This document shows positions 25,380-34,404 of a stretch of 39,395 bases of DNA, one piece after another. The stretch comes from an uncultured Clostridia bacterium (GTDB lineage: Bacteria; Bacillota; Clostridia; Oscillospirales; Ruminococcaceae). The notes beneath the pieces were generated by a model. It was given only the letters and a program-made list of their open reading frames with translations, had not been told where the DNA came from and did not search any database. The position numbers and the translations under genes were made by a program. The stretch is taken from NCBI GenBank assembly GCA_947586185.1, contig CANPXN010000024.1, positions 1-39,395 on the forward strand, given 5' to 3'. How positions within the stretch are numbered: the stretch's first letter is position 1; each line of letters starts with the position of its first letter.

Positions 25380-25523
25380 AAGGCCATAGGGCCTTATTTC
25401 AGCCTACAAAAGAGAAATCTGTAAGCTGAAACAAAGCCCCATAAAAGGGCTTTATACTCAGGTAAAGCCGCACAAAGCATGCCTAAAAGCTCTGCACACA
25501 TCCTTTGTGCGGTGTTGCTTTAC
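25380..25523 (-). terminator. acpP terminator and hairpin cluster
   Basis: GTAAAGC/GCTTTAC with CGCACAAAG/CTTTGTGCG (25462-25523) overlaps the acpP stop. AAAGCCC/GGGCTTT (25433-25453), TTTCAGCCTACA/TGTAAGCTGAAA (25397-25431) and AAGGCC/GGCCTT (25380-25395) follow. Together they probably end the fab operon. With the glyQS leader they fill the 297-bp gap. Confidence 0.55.
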
Positions 25524-25747
25524 TTGTTCTGTTCGATATACTTTACGATATCGCCGACAGTTTTGATATTCTCAACTGCTTCGTCAGGAATTTCAAGTTC
25601 AAATTCGTCTTCGATTGACATTACAAGATCAACAACGTCAAGTGAGTCAGCTCCGAGGTCCTCAGTAATGCTTGCCTCCATTGTTATAGCATCGTCCTCA
25701 ACATCAAGCTGTTCCTTAATGATTGAAATAAGTTCTTCAGGAATCAT
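25520..25747 (-). CDS. acpP: Acyl carrier protein
   Basis: The 75-residue acidic protein has the phosphopantetheine site [18 protein letters not shown], with attachment Ser35. It carries growing acyl chains for the fatty-acid synthase enzymes of this operon. GGAGG precedes the ATG. It is the last gene of the cluster, 63 bp after accA; in many Firmicutes fab clusters acpP is near the beginning next to fabH, so the position is unusual. Confidence 0.97.
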   Translation of the reverse strand: MIPEELISIIKEQLDVEDDAITMEASITEDLGADSLDVVDLVMSIEDEFELEIPDEAVENIKTVGDIVKYIEQNK

Positions 25748-25810
25748 AATAAAACCTCCGTTATATATTTTCTATATATAGGTGAAATCACCGATATAGC
25801 GTTATGGATT

Positions 25811-26617
25811 TTACGGCTCAATGAAGTCGCCGATTTTTCTAAATTTAGTATAACGTTCTTCGAGCAAAACGTCAATATCTTTTTTACAATTTTCTATTAA
25901 CGTATCTGACAAAAATTCTTTAATATTTTCTGCTATTTTGTCTAAATCGTTTTTTGCATTGCCGTTAGGCTCCTCAATGATCGCTTCAGCCACTCCGAAA
26001 TTGACCAGATCCTCGGCGGTGATTTTCAGCATATCGCATGCCTCATGCTCCTTGCCTGCGTCCTTCCAGAGTATGCTTGCAGCTCCCCTCGGGGAAATAA
26101 CTGAATAGATAGCGTTTTCAAGCATTCCGAGCCTGTCGCATACGCCGAGAGCCAAAGCGCCTCCGCTTCCTCCCTCGCCTAAGACAACGGATACCACCGG
26201 CGTTTTAAGGCGCATAAATTCCAGGAGGTTTTCAGCGATAGCTTCTCCCTGACCTCTTTCCTCCGCACCTATACCGCAGAAAGCTCCCGGAGTGTCGATA
26301 AAGCATATGACAGGGCGGTGAAACTTTTCAGCCTGTTTTGCAAGCCTTAGTGCCTTTCTGTAGCCCTCAGGGTGCGGCATGGCAAAATTAGTCTTTTTGT
26401 TTTCGTCTAAATTTCTTCCCTTGACCTCGGCAATTATAGTGACCGGCATTCCTTCCAGTCTTCCTATACCGCCCATGATCGCAGCGTCGTCGCCGAAGTG
26501 TCTATCCCCGTGCATTTCATAGAACTCGTCGAAAATAAGGGGAATATAGTCATTTACAGTGGGTCTGTCCTTATCCCTGATTATCTGCAAACGTTCCCAT
26601 GCTGTTTTTTCGTTCAT
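25811..26617 (-). CDS. accA: Acetyl-CoA carboxylase carboxyltransferase subunit alpha
   Basis: The 268-residue subunit has FDEFYEMHGDRHFGDDAAIMGGI, then NFAMPHPEGYRKALRLAKQAEKF, CFIDTPGAFCGIGAEERGQGEAIA and VVLGEGGSGGALALG, all standard AccA motifs. With AccD it transfers CO2 from biotin to acetyl-CoA, forming malonyl-CoA. It is shorter than E. coli AccA at the N terminus, as common in Firmicutes. GGAGGGGAGC precedes the ATG, and accD ends 16 bp upstream. Confidence 0.96.
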   Translation of the reverse strand: MNEKTAWERLQIIRDKDRPTVNDYIPLIFDEFYEMHGDRHFGDDAAIMGGIGRLEGMPVTIIAEVKGRNLDENKKTNFAMPHPEGYRKALRLAKQAEKFHRPVICFIDTPGAFCGIGAEERGQGEAIAENLLEFMRLKTPVVSVVLGEGGSGGALALGVCDRLGMLENAIYSVISPRGAASILWKDAGKEHEACDMLKITAEDLVNFGVAEAIIEEPNGNAKNDLDKIAENIKEFLSDTLIENCKKDIDVLLEERYTKFRKIGDFIEP

Positions 26618-26633
26618 TTTGCTCCCCTCCCCT

Positions 26634-27512
26634 TCAGTCCTTTTTTTCCGGCATATAGCCGTGAAGCTTTAAGAGATGTGACAGGACGCTGCGCATCTTC
26701 TTGCGCTCAACGATCATATCCGCAAAGCCTTTTTCCATAAGAAATTCAGCAAGCTGGAAGTCGTCCGGAAGTCTTTGCTTTATAGTATCTTCTATAACAC
26801 GTCTGCCTGCAAAGCCAACTAAAGCCTTTGGTTCTGCGATTATAATATCGCCAAGGGACGCAAAGGACGCAGTGACTCCGCCTGTGGTAGGGTCGGTAAG
26901 GACAGTTATATACAAAAGTCCTGCCTCGCTGTGCTTTGCGACCGCTCCGGAAGTTTTAGCCATCTGCATAAGGGAAATTATTCCCTCCTGCATTCTTGCA
27001 CCGCCGGACGCCGTAAACAGCACTACCGGCAGCTTTTCCTTTGTAGCTCTTTCAAAGGCACGGGTCAGCTTTTCTCCCACAACGCTTCCCATGGACGCCA
27101 TAAGATATCTTGAATCCATAACTCCCATGACCACCGGACTGCCCTTAATGGTTGCCTCGCCGGTTATAACAGCGTCTTTAAGACCTGTCTGTTCACGGAG
27201 CTTCATCTGCTTAATATCATAGTCCGGAAAGCCGATAGGGTTACAGCTGAGCATATCTGCGTCAAACTCCACAAAGCTGCCCTTATCCGCTGTAAGGCTT
27301 ATTCTCTCCTGAGCGGTAAGTCTTCCGTGATAGTTGCAGTTTGGACATACCTTATTTACGGCTAAGTATTCCTCTTCAAAGATGACGTTTCTGCATCTCG
27401 GACACTTATAAAGCAGGTCCTTAGGGATATGGTTTCCGGCAGGAGCTTTCTTGTCTGTTTTTTCATTTCCGTTAAATCTTGTGGTAACGACCTTGAAAAG
27501 ATCCTCAAGCAT
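26634..27512 (-). CDS. accD: Acetyl-CoA carboxylase carboxyltransferase subunit beta
   Basis: The 292-residue subunit has an N-terminal four-Cys zinc ribbon, C37-P-R-C40 and C56-P-N-C59, followed by the crotonase-like carboxyltransferase domain: VVLFTASGGARMQEGIISLMQM, then TVLTDPTTGGVTASFASLGD and GFAGRRVIEDTI. It pairs with AccA. It starts 14 bp after the accC stop with AGGTG upstream. Confidence 0.96.
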   Translation of the reverse strand: MLEDLFKVVTTRFNGNEKTDKKAPAGNHIPKDLLYKCPRCRNVIFEEEYLAVNKVCPNCNYHGRLTAQERISLTADKGSFVEFDADMLSCNPIGFPDYDIKQMKLREQTGLKDAVITGEATIKGSPVVMGVMDSRYLMASMGSVVGEKLTRAFERATKEKLPVVLFTASGGARMQEGIISLMQMAKTSGAVAKHSEAGLLYITVLTDPTTGGVTASFASLGDIIIAEPKALVGFAGRRVIEDTIKQRLPDDFQLAEFLMEKGFADMIVERKKMRSVLSHLLKLHGYMPEKKD

Positions 27513-27526
27513 TTATTGTCACCTCT

Positions 27527-28870
27527 TTATTCATCAAACTTAAATGTGTTTAAAAATCCGTTATCGTATACTCCGCTTTCAAAGGCTTCGGACTTGATAA
27601 GGGCAAGCTGGAAGTCGATATTCGTATCCACTCCCTCAACTATAAATTCCGAAAGCGCCCATCTCATTTTCATAATAGCGTCCTGTCTTGTAGGAGCGTA
27701 TACAATGAGCTTAGCGATCATTGAATCATAGTAAGGAGGTATGGTATATCCCTGATATGCGGCGCTGTCGATCCTTATACCCGGACCACCCGGAGTATGA
27801 AGAGCGATGATTTTTCCCGGGGAAGGTCTGAAACCAAGCTTCGGGTTTTCCGCATTTATCCTGCACTCAATGGCATGACCGCTGACCTTTATATCCTCCT
27901 GGGAATAGTCCAGGGGAAGTCCGGCAGCGATTTTTATCTGGGATTTTACAAGGTCAACCCCTGTAACAAATTCCGTAACAGGGTGCTCGACCTGTATTCT
28001 TGTATTCATTTCCATGAAGTAGAAATTGTTATTTTCCACAAGAAATTCAATTGTTCCGGCGTTGTAGTAGCCGCATGCCTTAGCCGCCTTTACAGCCGCT
28101 TCACCCATGCGCTGCCTCAGCTCCGGGTTCATAACAGGGCTTGGACTTTCCTCCAGCACCTTCTGATTTCTTCTCTGCATGGAGCAGTCACGTTCTCCCA
28201 AATGGATAACGTTTCCCAGCTTGTCGGCAAGTATCTGTATTTCGACATGGCGTGGGTTAAGTATCAGCTTTTCCATATAAACTGCGTCGTCGCCGAAGAA
28301 GCTTTTAGCCTCCTGACGTGCGATCTCCACCTGAGGGATAAGCTCCTCCTTGGAATTTATCCGTCTTATACCTCGTCCGCCGCCGCCGGCTGATGCCTTT
28401 ACAAGCAGCGGATAGCCGATCTTTTCCGCCCATTCAAGAGCCTCCTCATTTGTTCTCACAGCTCCCTCAGAGCCGGGAATAACGGGAACGCCTGCATTTT
28501 TCATAGTTTCCTTTGCGCATGCCTTATCCCCCAGCATTTCTATTGCCTCATGGGATGGGCCGATAAATTCTATACCGCATTTTTGGCACATAGCGGCAAA
28601 GGACGCATTCTCTGAAAGAAAGCCGAATCCCGGGTGGAGAGCGTCACAGCCCGTTATTTCGCATGCCGCAATAATAGCCTTCATGTTGAGGTAGCTGTCC
28701 GATGTGGAGGCAGGGCCGATACATACCGCTTCGTCCGCTATCTGGGCATGGAGGGCGTTTTTATCGGCAGTGGAATACACTGCAACGCTTCTTACGCCAA
28801 GCTCCCTGCATGCTCTTATAATTCTCACGGCTATTTCGCCTCTGTTGGCGATTAAGACCTTTTTAAACAT
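27527..28870 (-). CDS. accC: Biotin carboxylase subunit of acetyl-CoA carboxylase
   Basis: Start chosen at 28870 ([18 protein letters not shown]), the standard N terminus. A TTG 33 bp upstream lies inside fabZ and is rejected. The 447-residue ATP-grasp enzyme has [14 protein letters not shown] (ATP lid), [26 protein letters not shown] and [15 protein letters not shown]. It carboxylates the biotin on AccB. It starts 19 bp after the fabZ stop; the RBS is weak, suggesting coupling. Confidence 0.96.
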   Translation of the reverse strand: MFKKVLIANRGEIAVRIIRACRELGVRSVAVYSTADKNALHAQIADEAVCIGPASTSDSYLNMKAIIAACEITGCDALHPGFGFLSENASFAAMCQKCGIEFIGPSHEAIEMLGDKACAKETMKNAGVPVIPGSEGAVRTNEEALEWAEKIGYPLLVKASAGGGGRGIRRINSKEELIPQVEIARQEAKSFFGDDAVYMEKLILNPRHVEIQILADKLGNVIHLGERDCSMQRRNQKVLEESPSPVMNPELRQRMGEAAVKAAKACGYYNAGTIEFLVENNNFYFMEMNTRIQVEHPVTEFVTGVDLVKSQIKIAAGLPLDYSQEDIKVSGHAIECRINAENPKLGFRPSPGKIIALHTPGGPGIRIDSAAYQGYTIPPYYDSMIAKLIVYAPTRQDAIMKMRWALSEFIVEGVDTNIDFQLALIKSEAFESGVYDNGFLNTFKFDE

Positions 28871-28889
28871 AAACTCGCTCGCTTTCGCA

Positions 28890-29327
28890 TTATTTGATAG
28901 CAAAGGTTATTTCCGCAGAAACAGCCGGCTTAGTATCGCCGTCCACAAAAGCCTTTGCCTCGCCTACGCCGATAGGACCTCTTACCTTGATGATGTTTAC
29001 TTCAAGTCTGAGGGTATCCCCCGGAACGACCTGTCTTTTGAACTTTGCCTTGTCGATACCTGCAAAGAAGCCTATCTTGCCCTTGTTTTCAGGCAGACAG
29101 AGCATTGCCGCAGCTCCTGCCTGAGCCATCATTTCTATCATAAGTACGCCCGGAGTTACAGGATACTCCGGAAAATGACCCTTAAACCAGAAGTCATCCT
29201 CTTTGATGTATTTTGTAGCCTTGACGCTTTTGCCCGGCTCCATTTCATTTATTTCGTCAATAAGCAGAAAAGGATCTCTGTGAGGGATAATTTCCTTTAT
29301 CTGCTCCTTATTGTAAAGTACTTCCAT
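28890..29327 (-). CDS. fabZ: 3-hydroxyacyl-ACP dehydratase FabZ
   Basis: The 145-residue hot-dog-fold enzyme has [12 protein letters not shown], then [21 protein letters not shown] with catalytic H51 and E65. It dehydrates 3-hydroxyacyl-ACP in each elongation cycle. TAGGAGC precedes the ATG. It lies between accB (9 bp) and accC, a common arrangement in Firmicutes fab operons. Confidence 0.96.
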   Translation of the reverse strand: MEVLYNKEQIKEIIPHRDPFLLIDEINEMEPGKSVKATKYIKEDDFWFKGHFPEYPVTPGVLMIEMMAQAGAAAMLCLPENKGKIGFFAGIDKAKFKRQVVPGDTLRLEVNIIKVRGPIGVGEAKAFVDGDTKPAVSAEITFAIK

Positions 29328-29336
29328 TATATGCTC

Positions 29337-29804
29337 CTATTCGATTATCATGATCGGCTGGTCAAATTCAACGGCTGTTCCGTCCTCGACCAGAATTTTC
29401 TTAACAGTTCCGTCAAATTCGCTTGTTACCTCGTTCATAAGCTTCATTGACTCGATTATCATGATAACGTCGCCCTTTTTGACAGCGCTGCCTACAGCCA
29501 CGAACGGAGCTTTATCAGGTGCCGGCTTTGAGTAGAAGGTTCCCACTATAGGGGACTTTACGATATTTCCGCTGACAGCCTCCTCCTCTTTCGGAGCAGC
29601 TCCGGAGGAGTTATCCTGTGAAGGGGACGCAGCAGGCATACTTACCTGAGCTGGCGCAGGAGCTATGGTCATTTCCTTTTCAATAACAATTTCGCCCTCT
29701 GAGTTTTTAATTTTGAGCTTACTGAGTTTACCGGTTTCGACCTTGTCGGCAAGCTCCTTTATCTCGTCAAGGGTGAGATTGCATGCAATCATTTTTTCTG
29801 ACAT
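29337..29804 (-). CDS. accB: Biotin carboxyl carrier protein
   Basis: Start chosen at 29804 (MSEKMIACNLTLDEIKELAD), because GAGGAG overlapping the fabF stop is seven bases upstream; an ATG five codons earlier would place this site inside the gene. The 155-residue protein has an N-terminal helical part, a Pro/Ala/Ser/Glu linker (~48-78) and a biotinyl domain with ESMKLMNE, biotin on K121. The motif has Ser where AMKM is usual. It carries CO2 between AccC and AccA/D. Confidence 0.96.
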   Translation of the reverse strand: MSEKMIACNLTLDEIKELADKVETGKLSKLKIKNSEGEIVIEKEMTIAPAPAQVSMPAASPSQDNSSGAAPKEEEAVSGNIVKSPIVGTFYSKPAPDKAPFVAVGSAVKKGDVIMIIESMKLMNEVTSEFDGTVKKILVEDGTAVEFDQPIMIIE

Positions 29805-29815
29805 ATGTTTTCTCC

Positions 29816-31054
29816 TCAAATCTTTTTGATACAGATCGTTGCGTTATGTCCGCCGAAGCCAAGGGAATTTGAAAGGGCGGCTTTTACTTCTGTTTCCACC
29901 GGAGCGTCAGTGCAGTAATCAAGGTCGCATTCCTCGTCAGGCACTTTATAGCCGATAGTTTTATGGATAAAGCCCTCGTAAACGCTCATTGCGGTAACGA
30001 TAGCCTCAACTCCTCCGGCAGCGCCGAGAAGGTGACCTATCATTGACTTTGTGGAGTTTATCTTTACATTCTTAGCGCACTCCTCACCCAAAGCCTTTTT
30101 GATAGCTCTTGTTTCATACTTGTCGTTAAGACCTGTAGAGGTTCCGTGAGCGTTGATATATGTTACGTCCTCAGGAGCAAGACCTGCCTCGGTATACGCC
30201 TGTTTCATCGCCTCTGCGGCAGCCTCTCCCTCAGGGGACGGACTTGTCATGTGATATGCGTCGCAGGTTGCGCCGTAGCCTGCAAGCTCGCCGTATATCT
30301 TAGCGCCCCTTGCTTTTGCATGCTCATATTCCTCAAGAACGAGTATTCCGCAGCCCTCGCCAAGAACGAATCCGTTTCTTTCCTTGTCGAAAGGAATGGA
30401 GGCTCTGTCAAGGTCAGTGGAGCGTGAAAGGGCTTTCATATTGTTAAAGCCAGCGAGAGTAAAGTCTAAGACTGTTGATTCCGTACCTCCGCAAAGACAT
30501 ACGTCAAGATAGCCGTCCTTTACCTTTCTGAAAGCCTCGCCCACTGCATGAGTGCCTGAGGCGCATGCTGTTGTGGTGCAGAAGTTATCTCCCTTAAAGC
30601 CGGTTTTCATAGCGACTGTTCCGGCAGCCATATTTGAGATCATGGCAGGAACATAGAACGGAGATATTCTTCCCGGCCCCTTTTCCTTAAATTTAGTATA
30701 TTCGCTGAGTGTAAGACCGATTCCTCCGATGCCGCAGCCGATCAGAACGCCTGCTCTGAAAGGATCAAGATCGGAAAAATCACTGCCGCAGTCGGTGAGA
30801 GCTTCTTTTGCCGCAGCAAGTGCAAACTGAGTGAATCTCTCCATATGCCTTGCTTCTTTTTTCTCAATGCCGAAGCTCACCGGATCAAAGTCCTTTACCT
30901 GTCCTGCAATGCTTACTCCGATATCGGAGGTGTCAAACGCCTCAACAAAGGAAAGACCGTTCTTTCCCTCTTTCATATTTTTCCATGAATCCGCAAGGTT
31001 GTTTCCAAGCGGATTTATCGTACCCATACCTGTTATAACAACTTTTCTGCTCAT
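29816..31054 (-). CDS. fabF: 3-oxoacyl-ACP synthase II (FabF)
   Basis: The 412-residue condensing enzyme has the KAS II triad: C164 in TACASGTHA, His in INAHGTSTGLND (~302) and His in KSMIGHLLGAAG (~340). It also has the opening VVITGMGTINPLGNN and the closing NSLGFGGHNATI. It elongates acyl-ACP with malonyl-ACP. A 245-bp gap with strong hairpins separates it from fabG. Its stop codon overlaps the accB ribosome-binding site. Confidence 0.97.
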   Translation of the reverse strand: MSRKVVITGMGTINPLGNNLADSWKNMKEGKNGLSFVEAFDTSDIGVSIAGQVKDFDPVSFGIEKKEARHMERFTQFALAAAKEALTDCGSDFSDLDPFRAGVLIGCGIGGIGLTLSEYTKFKEKGPGRISPFYVPAMISNMAAGTVAMKTGFKGDNFCTTTACASGTHAVGEAFRKVKDGYLDVCLCGGTESTVLDFTLAGFNNMKALSRSTDLDRASIPFDKERNGFVLGEGCGILVLEEYEHAKARGAKIYGELAGYGATCDAYHMTSPSPEGEAAAEAMKQAYTEAGLAPEDVTYINAHGTSTGLNDKYETRAIKKALGEECAKNVKINSTKSMIGHLLGAAGGVEAIVTAMSVYEGFIHKTIGYKVPDEECDLDYCTDAPVETEVKAALSNSLGFGGHNATICIKKI

Positions 31055-31158
31055 CTATTATCTTATCTCCTTTTTGAATGTGGAGTTATTTTCAAGTCTA
31101 TTTTTCAATGCGTCACTGATTCCTTAATTTTGCCACAGAGCAGCCTCTTCGGCGTATC

Positions 31159-31259
31159 TGTTTTCACACATGCCCTTTATGGGCATGTGTGAAAACATAA
31201 TGGGATTCCAAAGGGGGCTTGCCCTCTTTGGCAGGGGTTTAAGGGGACAGCGTCCCCTT
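31159..31259. repeat. Hairpin cluster between fabG and fabF
   Basis: A 17-bp perfect stem with a five-base loop (31159-31175 with 31181-31197), then CCAAAGGGGGC/GCCCTCTTTGG (31208-31231) and AAGGGGAC/GTCCCCTT (31241-31259). No gene in the 31055-31299 gap. The CCAAAG, GGGGAC and ACAGTCC words also occur in the cluster at 12164. It could terminate or process the fab transcript in mid-operon. Confidence 0.7.
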
Positions 31260-31299
31260 GAAAAAACAGTCCTTGAAAAATAATATCCTTGTTAACAAA

Positions 31300-32034
31300 T
31301 TACATCATAAGTCCGCCTGAAATTTCGATCACCTGACCGGTGACATAGCTTGAATCCTTGGATGCAAGGAATGAAACTACGCTGGCGATTTCCTCCGGAA
31401 GACCGTAGCGCTTCATTGCAATGAGATTCAGCATAGCGTTTCTCTGCTCCTCTGTGAGAGCGTCCGTCATAGGAGTCTTGATAAATCCCGGAGCAACTGC
31501 GTTTACGTTTATGCCCCTTGAACCCAGCTCCTTTGCAACTGTTTTAGTCATGCCCACAATAGCAGCCTTTGATGCGCTGTAGTTCACCTGTCCCGGATTG
31601 CCGTACAGTCCGGCAACGGAAGCGACGTTTATGATCCTGCCGCTTCTCTGCTTCATCATGATCTTTCCGGCATGCTTCATCATATTGAAAACGCTTTTCT
31701 GATTTACGTTTATAACCATGTCGTACTGCTCTTCCGACATTCTTGCCATAAGGCCGTCCTTTGTGATGCCTGCGTTATTTACAAGCACGTCTATACTGCC
31801 GAAGCGTTCCTTTACAGCCTTTACCATTTCCTCGCACTGGCTGTGACTTGAAACGTCTGCGCAGAAATATTCGCAGGAAACGCCCTTTTCCTTTATTTTT
31901 TCTATAATATCATTGCCCTCGAACATGCTGTCGCTTAGGTCGTTGAGAGCTATGTCAAAGCCGTCCTCAGCGAGTCTCAGCGCAATTGCAGCGCCGATAC
32001 CTCTTGAGGAGCCTGTTATAAGTGCTGTAGCCAT
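31300..32034 (-). CDS. fabG: 3-oxoacyl-ACP reductase FabG
   Basis: The 244-residue short-chain dehydrogenase has the NADPH motif TGSSRGIG (residues 8-14), NNAG (86-89) and the S139-Y152-K156 triad in NVASVAGLYGNPGQVNYSASK. It reduces 3-oxoacyl-ACP. GGAGG lies before the ATG. It is separated from fabK by 111 bp containing a small dyad around ACAACGTTGT. Confidence 0.96.
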   Translation of the reverse strand: MATALITGSSRGIGAAIALRLAEDGFDIALNDLSDSMFEGNDIIEKIKEKGVSCEYFCADVSSHSQCEEMVKAVKERFGSIDVLVNNAGITKDGLMARMSEEQYDMVINVNQKSVFNMMKHAGKIMMKQRSGRIINVASVAGLYGNPGQVNYSASKAAIVGMTKTVAKELGSRGINVNAVAPGFIKTPMTDALTEEQRNAMLNLIAMKRYGLPEEIASVVSFLASKDSSYVTGQVIEISGGLMM

Positions 32035-32145
32035 ATATTGTGTCCTCCTTTTATAGCAAACGACAACGTTGTTTGACGTTTACTATTTGCCGATACGCAC
32101 GTAGTGAACGCAGTTAGCGAATGTGCGGGGCATTTAAAATATTTT

Positions 32146-33075
32146 TTATTTTCCTGCCAGCAGCTTTTCAGCCTCTGCAAACATTTCCTCTATGATCTCC
32201 TTGCAAGGCTTTACTTCCTTTACCATACCTGCGATAAGACCGCAGAGGAACGAGCCTTCCTCGAGATTACCGTCCTGAACGGCTTTTCTCAGAGAGCCGA
32301 GAGTTATCTGTTCAAACTCGTCCGGAGTGATACTGCCGTTCATTTCTCCGCTGGCAAGCTTTTTCGAGAATTTTGTCTTTACATTTCTGCAAGGATGTCC
32401 GGTAGTTCTGCCCGTTACGATATTGTCCGTATCCTTTGCGTTTACAACAAGCTCCTTAAAGGTCGGATGTATCTGGCATTCCTCGGACGCTAAAAATCTT
32501 GTACCCACCTGAACGCCCTCTGCGCCCAGCATAAAGGAAGCGGCAATGCCTCTTCCGTCGGCGATACCGCCTGCTGCGATCACAGGGATATCCACAGCGT
32601 CAGCCACCTGAGGCACAAGGCACATAGTTGTGTTTTCACCGATATGGCCGCCGGACTCGGTGCCCTCGGCAACAACGGCGTCAGCGCCGGACCTTTCCAT
32701 TCTCTTAGCAAGAGCAACGGACGGAACGACAGGGATAACCTTCACGCCTGCCTCTTTCCATGCAGCCATGAATTTGCCGGGATTTCCCGCACCTGTAGTT
32801 ACCACAGGAACATTTTCATCTATTACCAGCTGAGCAAGCTCCTCGGCATTAGGGCTCATAAGCATGATATTAACGCCGAAAGGCTTGTCTGTAAGCTCCT
32901 TAGCTCTTCTTATCTGATCACGCAGATAGTCTATAGGAGCCGAGCCTCCTGCAATAAGACCAAGACCGCCTGCATTTGATACGGCAGCGGCAAGAGTGCT
33001 TTCAGCGACCCAAGCCATACCGCCCTGTATAATAGGGTATTTTATCCCTAAAAGCTCAGTGATTCTTGTATTCAT
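32146..33075 (-). CDS. fabK: Enoyl-ACP reductase II (FabK, FMN-dependent)
   Basis: The 309-residue TIM-barrel flavoprotein begins ITELLGIKYPIIQGGMAWVAE. It has GVNIMLMSP, VVAEGTESGGHIGE with H144 at the family's conserved position, and IAAGGIADGRGIAASFMLGAEGVQVGTRFLAS (FMN phosphate site). It catalyses the last step of each elongation cycle and replaces FabI, which is triclosan-sensitive. AGGAGG precedes the ATG, and fabH ends 12 bp upstream. Confidence 0.95.
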   Translation of the reverse strand: MNTRITELLGIKYPIIQGGMAWVAESTLAAAVSNAGGLGLIAGGSAPIDYLRDQIRRAKELTDKPFGVNIMLMSPNAEELAQLVIDENVPVVTTGAGNPGKFMAAWKEAGVKVIPVVPSVALAKRMERSGADAVVAEGTESGGHIGENTTMCLVPQVADAVDIPVIAAGGIADGRGIAASFMLGAEGVQVGTRFLASEECQIHPTFKELVVNAKDTDNIVTGRTTGHPCRNVKTKFSKKLASGEMNGSITPDEFEQITLGSLRKAVQDGNLEEGSFLCGLIAGMVKEVKPCKEIIEEMFAEAEKLLAGK

Positions 33076-33087
33076 AATTACCTCCTA

Positions 33088-34080
33088 TCAGTATTCAAAA
33101 ATTGCCGCAGCATAGGTAAGTCCTGCGCCAAAGCCTACAAGACATATCTTATCGCCTCTTTTGACTCTGCCTGTTCTTATGGCGTCGTCAAGGGCTATAG
33201 GGATCGAAGCGCTGGAGGTGTTTCCGTGCTCATGCAGATTCACGAAAAATTTATCCATGGAAACTCCCATGTTTTTAGCGGCAGTTTCAATAATTCTGAT
33301 ATTTGCCTGATGAGGAATGAAAACGTCCACGTCGTTAATGTCGAGTCCGATCTTTTCCGCAGCCTTCAAAGCGGCGTTAGGGAGAGCCTTTGTAGCGAAC
33401 TTATATACCTCTCTTCCGTCCTGGAAAAGGTACTGATCCCTGCCCTCCGGCATACCGTCGCTGTACTTTTTTCTGTCCGTTATAAAAGGATTCTGAGGAA
33501 CGGCAGCTCTTGCAAAAAGGTACTTTGTACCGTTTCCGTCAGCGCCGATAAAGCTTGTGAACATGCCCTCTGAAAGCTCAACGATAACAGCGGCAGCGCC
33601 GTCTCCGAAGAGAATGCAGCTTCCTCTGTCCTGGAAATCCACAAGCTTAGTAAGGTCTTCGTTTGCGACCACAAGGGCATACTTTATACTTTCGTCCGTC
33701 ATAAGGTATCTTCTTGCCATATCGAAGCCGTATACAAAGCCTGAGCATGCGGCATTGATATCCATTGCGATAGAGCCTATTGCCCCTATTTCACGCTGGA
33801 CCATGCATGCCGTTGATGGAGTGTGAAAATCCGGAGTTATGGTTGTGTCGATAATAAGACCTATGTCCTCCGGTGAGATGCCGGCAGCCTCTATCGCCTG
33901 CTTTGACGCCATAGTACCCATGTACCAGGACGGTTCACCGTTGTTATAGTGTCTTACGCTCATACCGGTTCTTGTTTTTATCCATTCGTCGTTTGTGTCG
34001 ACTATTTTTGCCATGTCGTCGTTTGTAACGGTAAGCTCAGGGGTATAGCTCCCTGTGCCTAAAATCTTCAAGCCCTGCAA
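33088..34080 (-). CDS. fabH: 3-oxoacyl-ACP synthase III (FabH)
   Basis: The 330-residue KAS III has catalytic C112 in NAACSGFVYGF, His in IPHQANIRIIE (~257) and Asn in HGNTSSASIPIAL (~287). It starts fatty-acid synthesis from acetyl-CoA or branched acyl-CoA and malonyl-ACP. The start is TTG (34078-34080), with AGGAGG about seven bases upstream; the N terminus GLKILGTGSYTPE is standard. It is the first gene of the operon, with a ~250-nt leader and a promoter overlapping that of divergent fabD. Confidence 0.95.
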   Translation of the reverse strand: MQGLKILGTGSYTPELTVTNDDMAKIVDTNDEWIKTRTGMSVRHYNNGEPSWYMGTMASKQAIEAAGISPEDIGLIIDTTITPDFHTPSTACMVQREIGAIGSIAMDINAACSGFVYGFDMARRYLMTDESIKYALVVANEDLTKLVDFQDRGSCILFGDGAAAVIVELSEGMFTSFIGADGNGTKYLFARAAVPQNPFITDRKKYSDGMPEGRDQYLFQDGREVYKFATKALPNAALKAAEKIGLDINDVDVFIPHQANIRIIETAAKNMGVSMDKFFVNLHEHGNTSSASIPIALDDAIRTGRVKRGDKICLVGFGAGLTYAAAIFEY

Positions 34081-34329
34081 AAAAATTCCTCCTCGGCGTT
34101 GTGTTATCTCCGTTTTTGTGTTATTATATAACTTAGGGCAAGCCCCTTATTGAAAGAAGCACAAAGCTCAGAGATAAGCAACACAATATTATATAATCTG
34201 GGCATTGCTCCGTCATACAGGCGCAGCAAGCCTCAGCTTTGCTTTGGTGAGCATATTGCTTAATTTATATTTTAATCTATTTTTAACCTTTTTGCAATGA
34301 ATTAACTGAGTTTTATTCAGTTAAATTTT
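34081..34329 (-). other. fabH leader region
   Basis: No gene. An imperfect direct repeat, with TATTATATAA followed by a GGGCA-containing segment, occurs at ~34124-34147 and ~34188-34211. A palindrome TTAACTGA/TCAGTTAA (34302-34324) sits next to the fabH -10. A stem can form between GCAATATGCTCACC and a later GCTTGC. The leader may be regulatory, but no known riboswitch was recognised. Confidence 0.4.
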
Positions 34330-34384
34330 AAAATACCACAATTTGTACAAAAAGTCAATGGCTGTATTGTGATTTTGTACAAAA
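34330..34384. promoter_or_regulatory. Divergent fabH/fabD promoters with twin TTTGTACAAA palindromes
   Basis: fabH (-): TTGACT (34353-34358), 17 bases, TATTTT (34330-34335). fabD (+): TTGTAC (34343-34348), 16 bases, TATTGT (34365-34370), weaker. The palindrome TTTGTACAAA is at 34342-34351, inside both promoters, and again at 34374-34383 just after the fabD -10. The centres are ~31-32 bp apart, about three helical turns, as expected for cooperative repressor binding. The regulator is not in the window. Confidence 0.55.
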
Positions 34385-34404
34385 ATTAGAAAAGAGGACA
34401 TGTT

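Noticed and set aside
25223-25519. Canonical T-box riboswitch for glyQS
   Set aside because: The conserved AGGGTGGNACCGCG and a stem I with a Gly specifier were not found; only a partial GCACCGC and a long-range terminator-like stem are present. Reported as attenuator-like instead.
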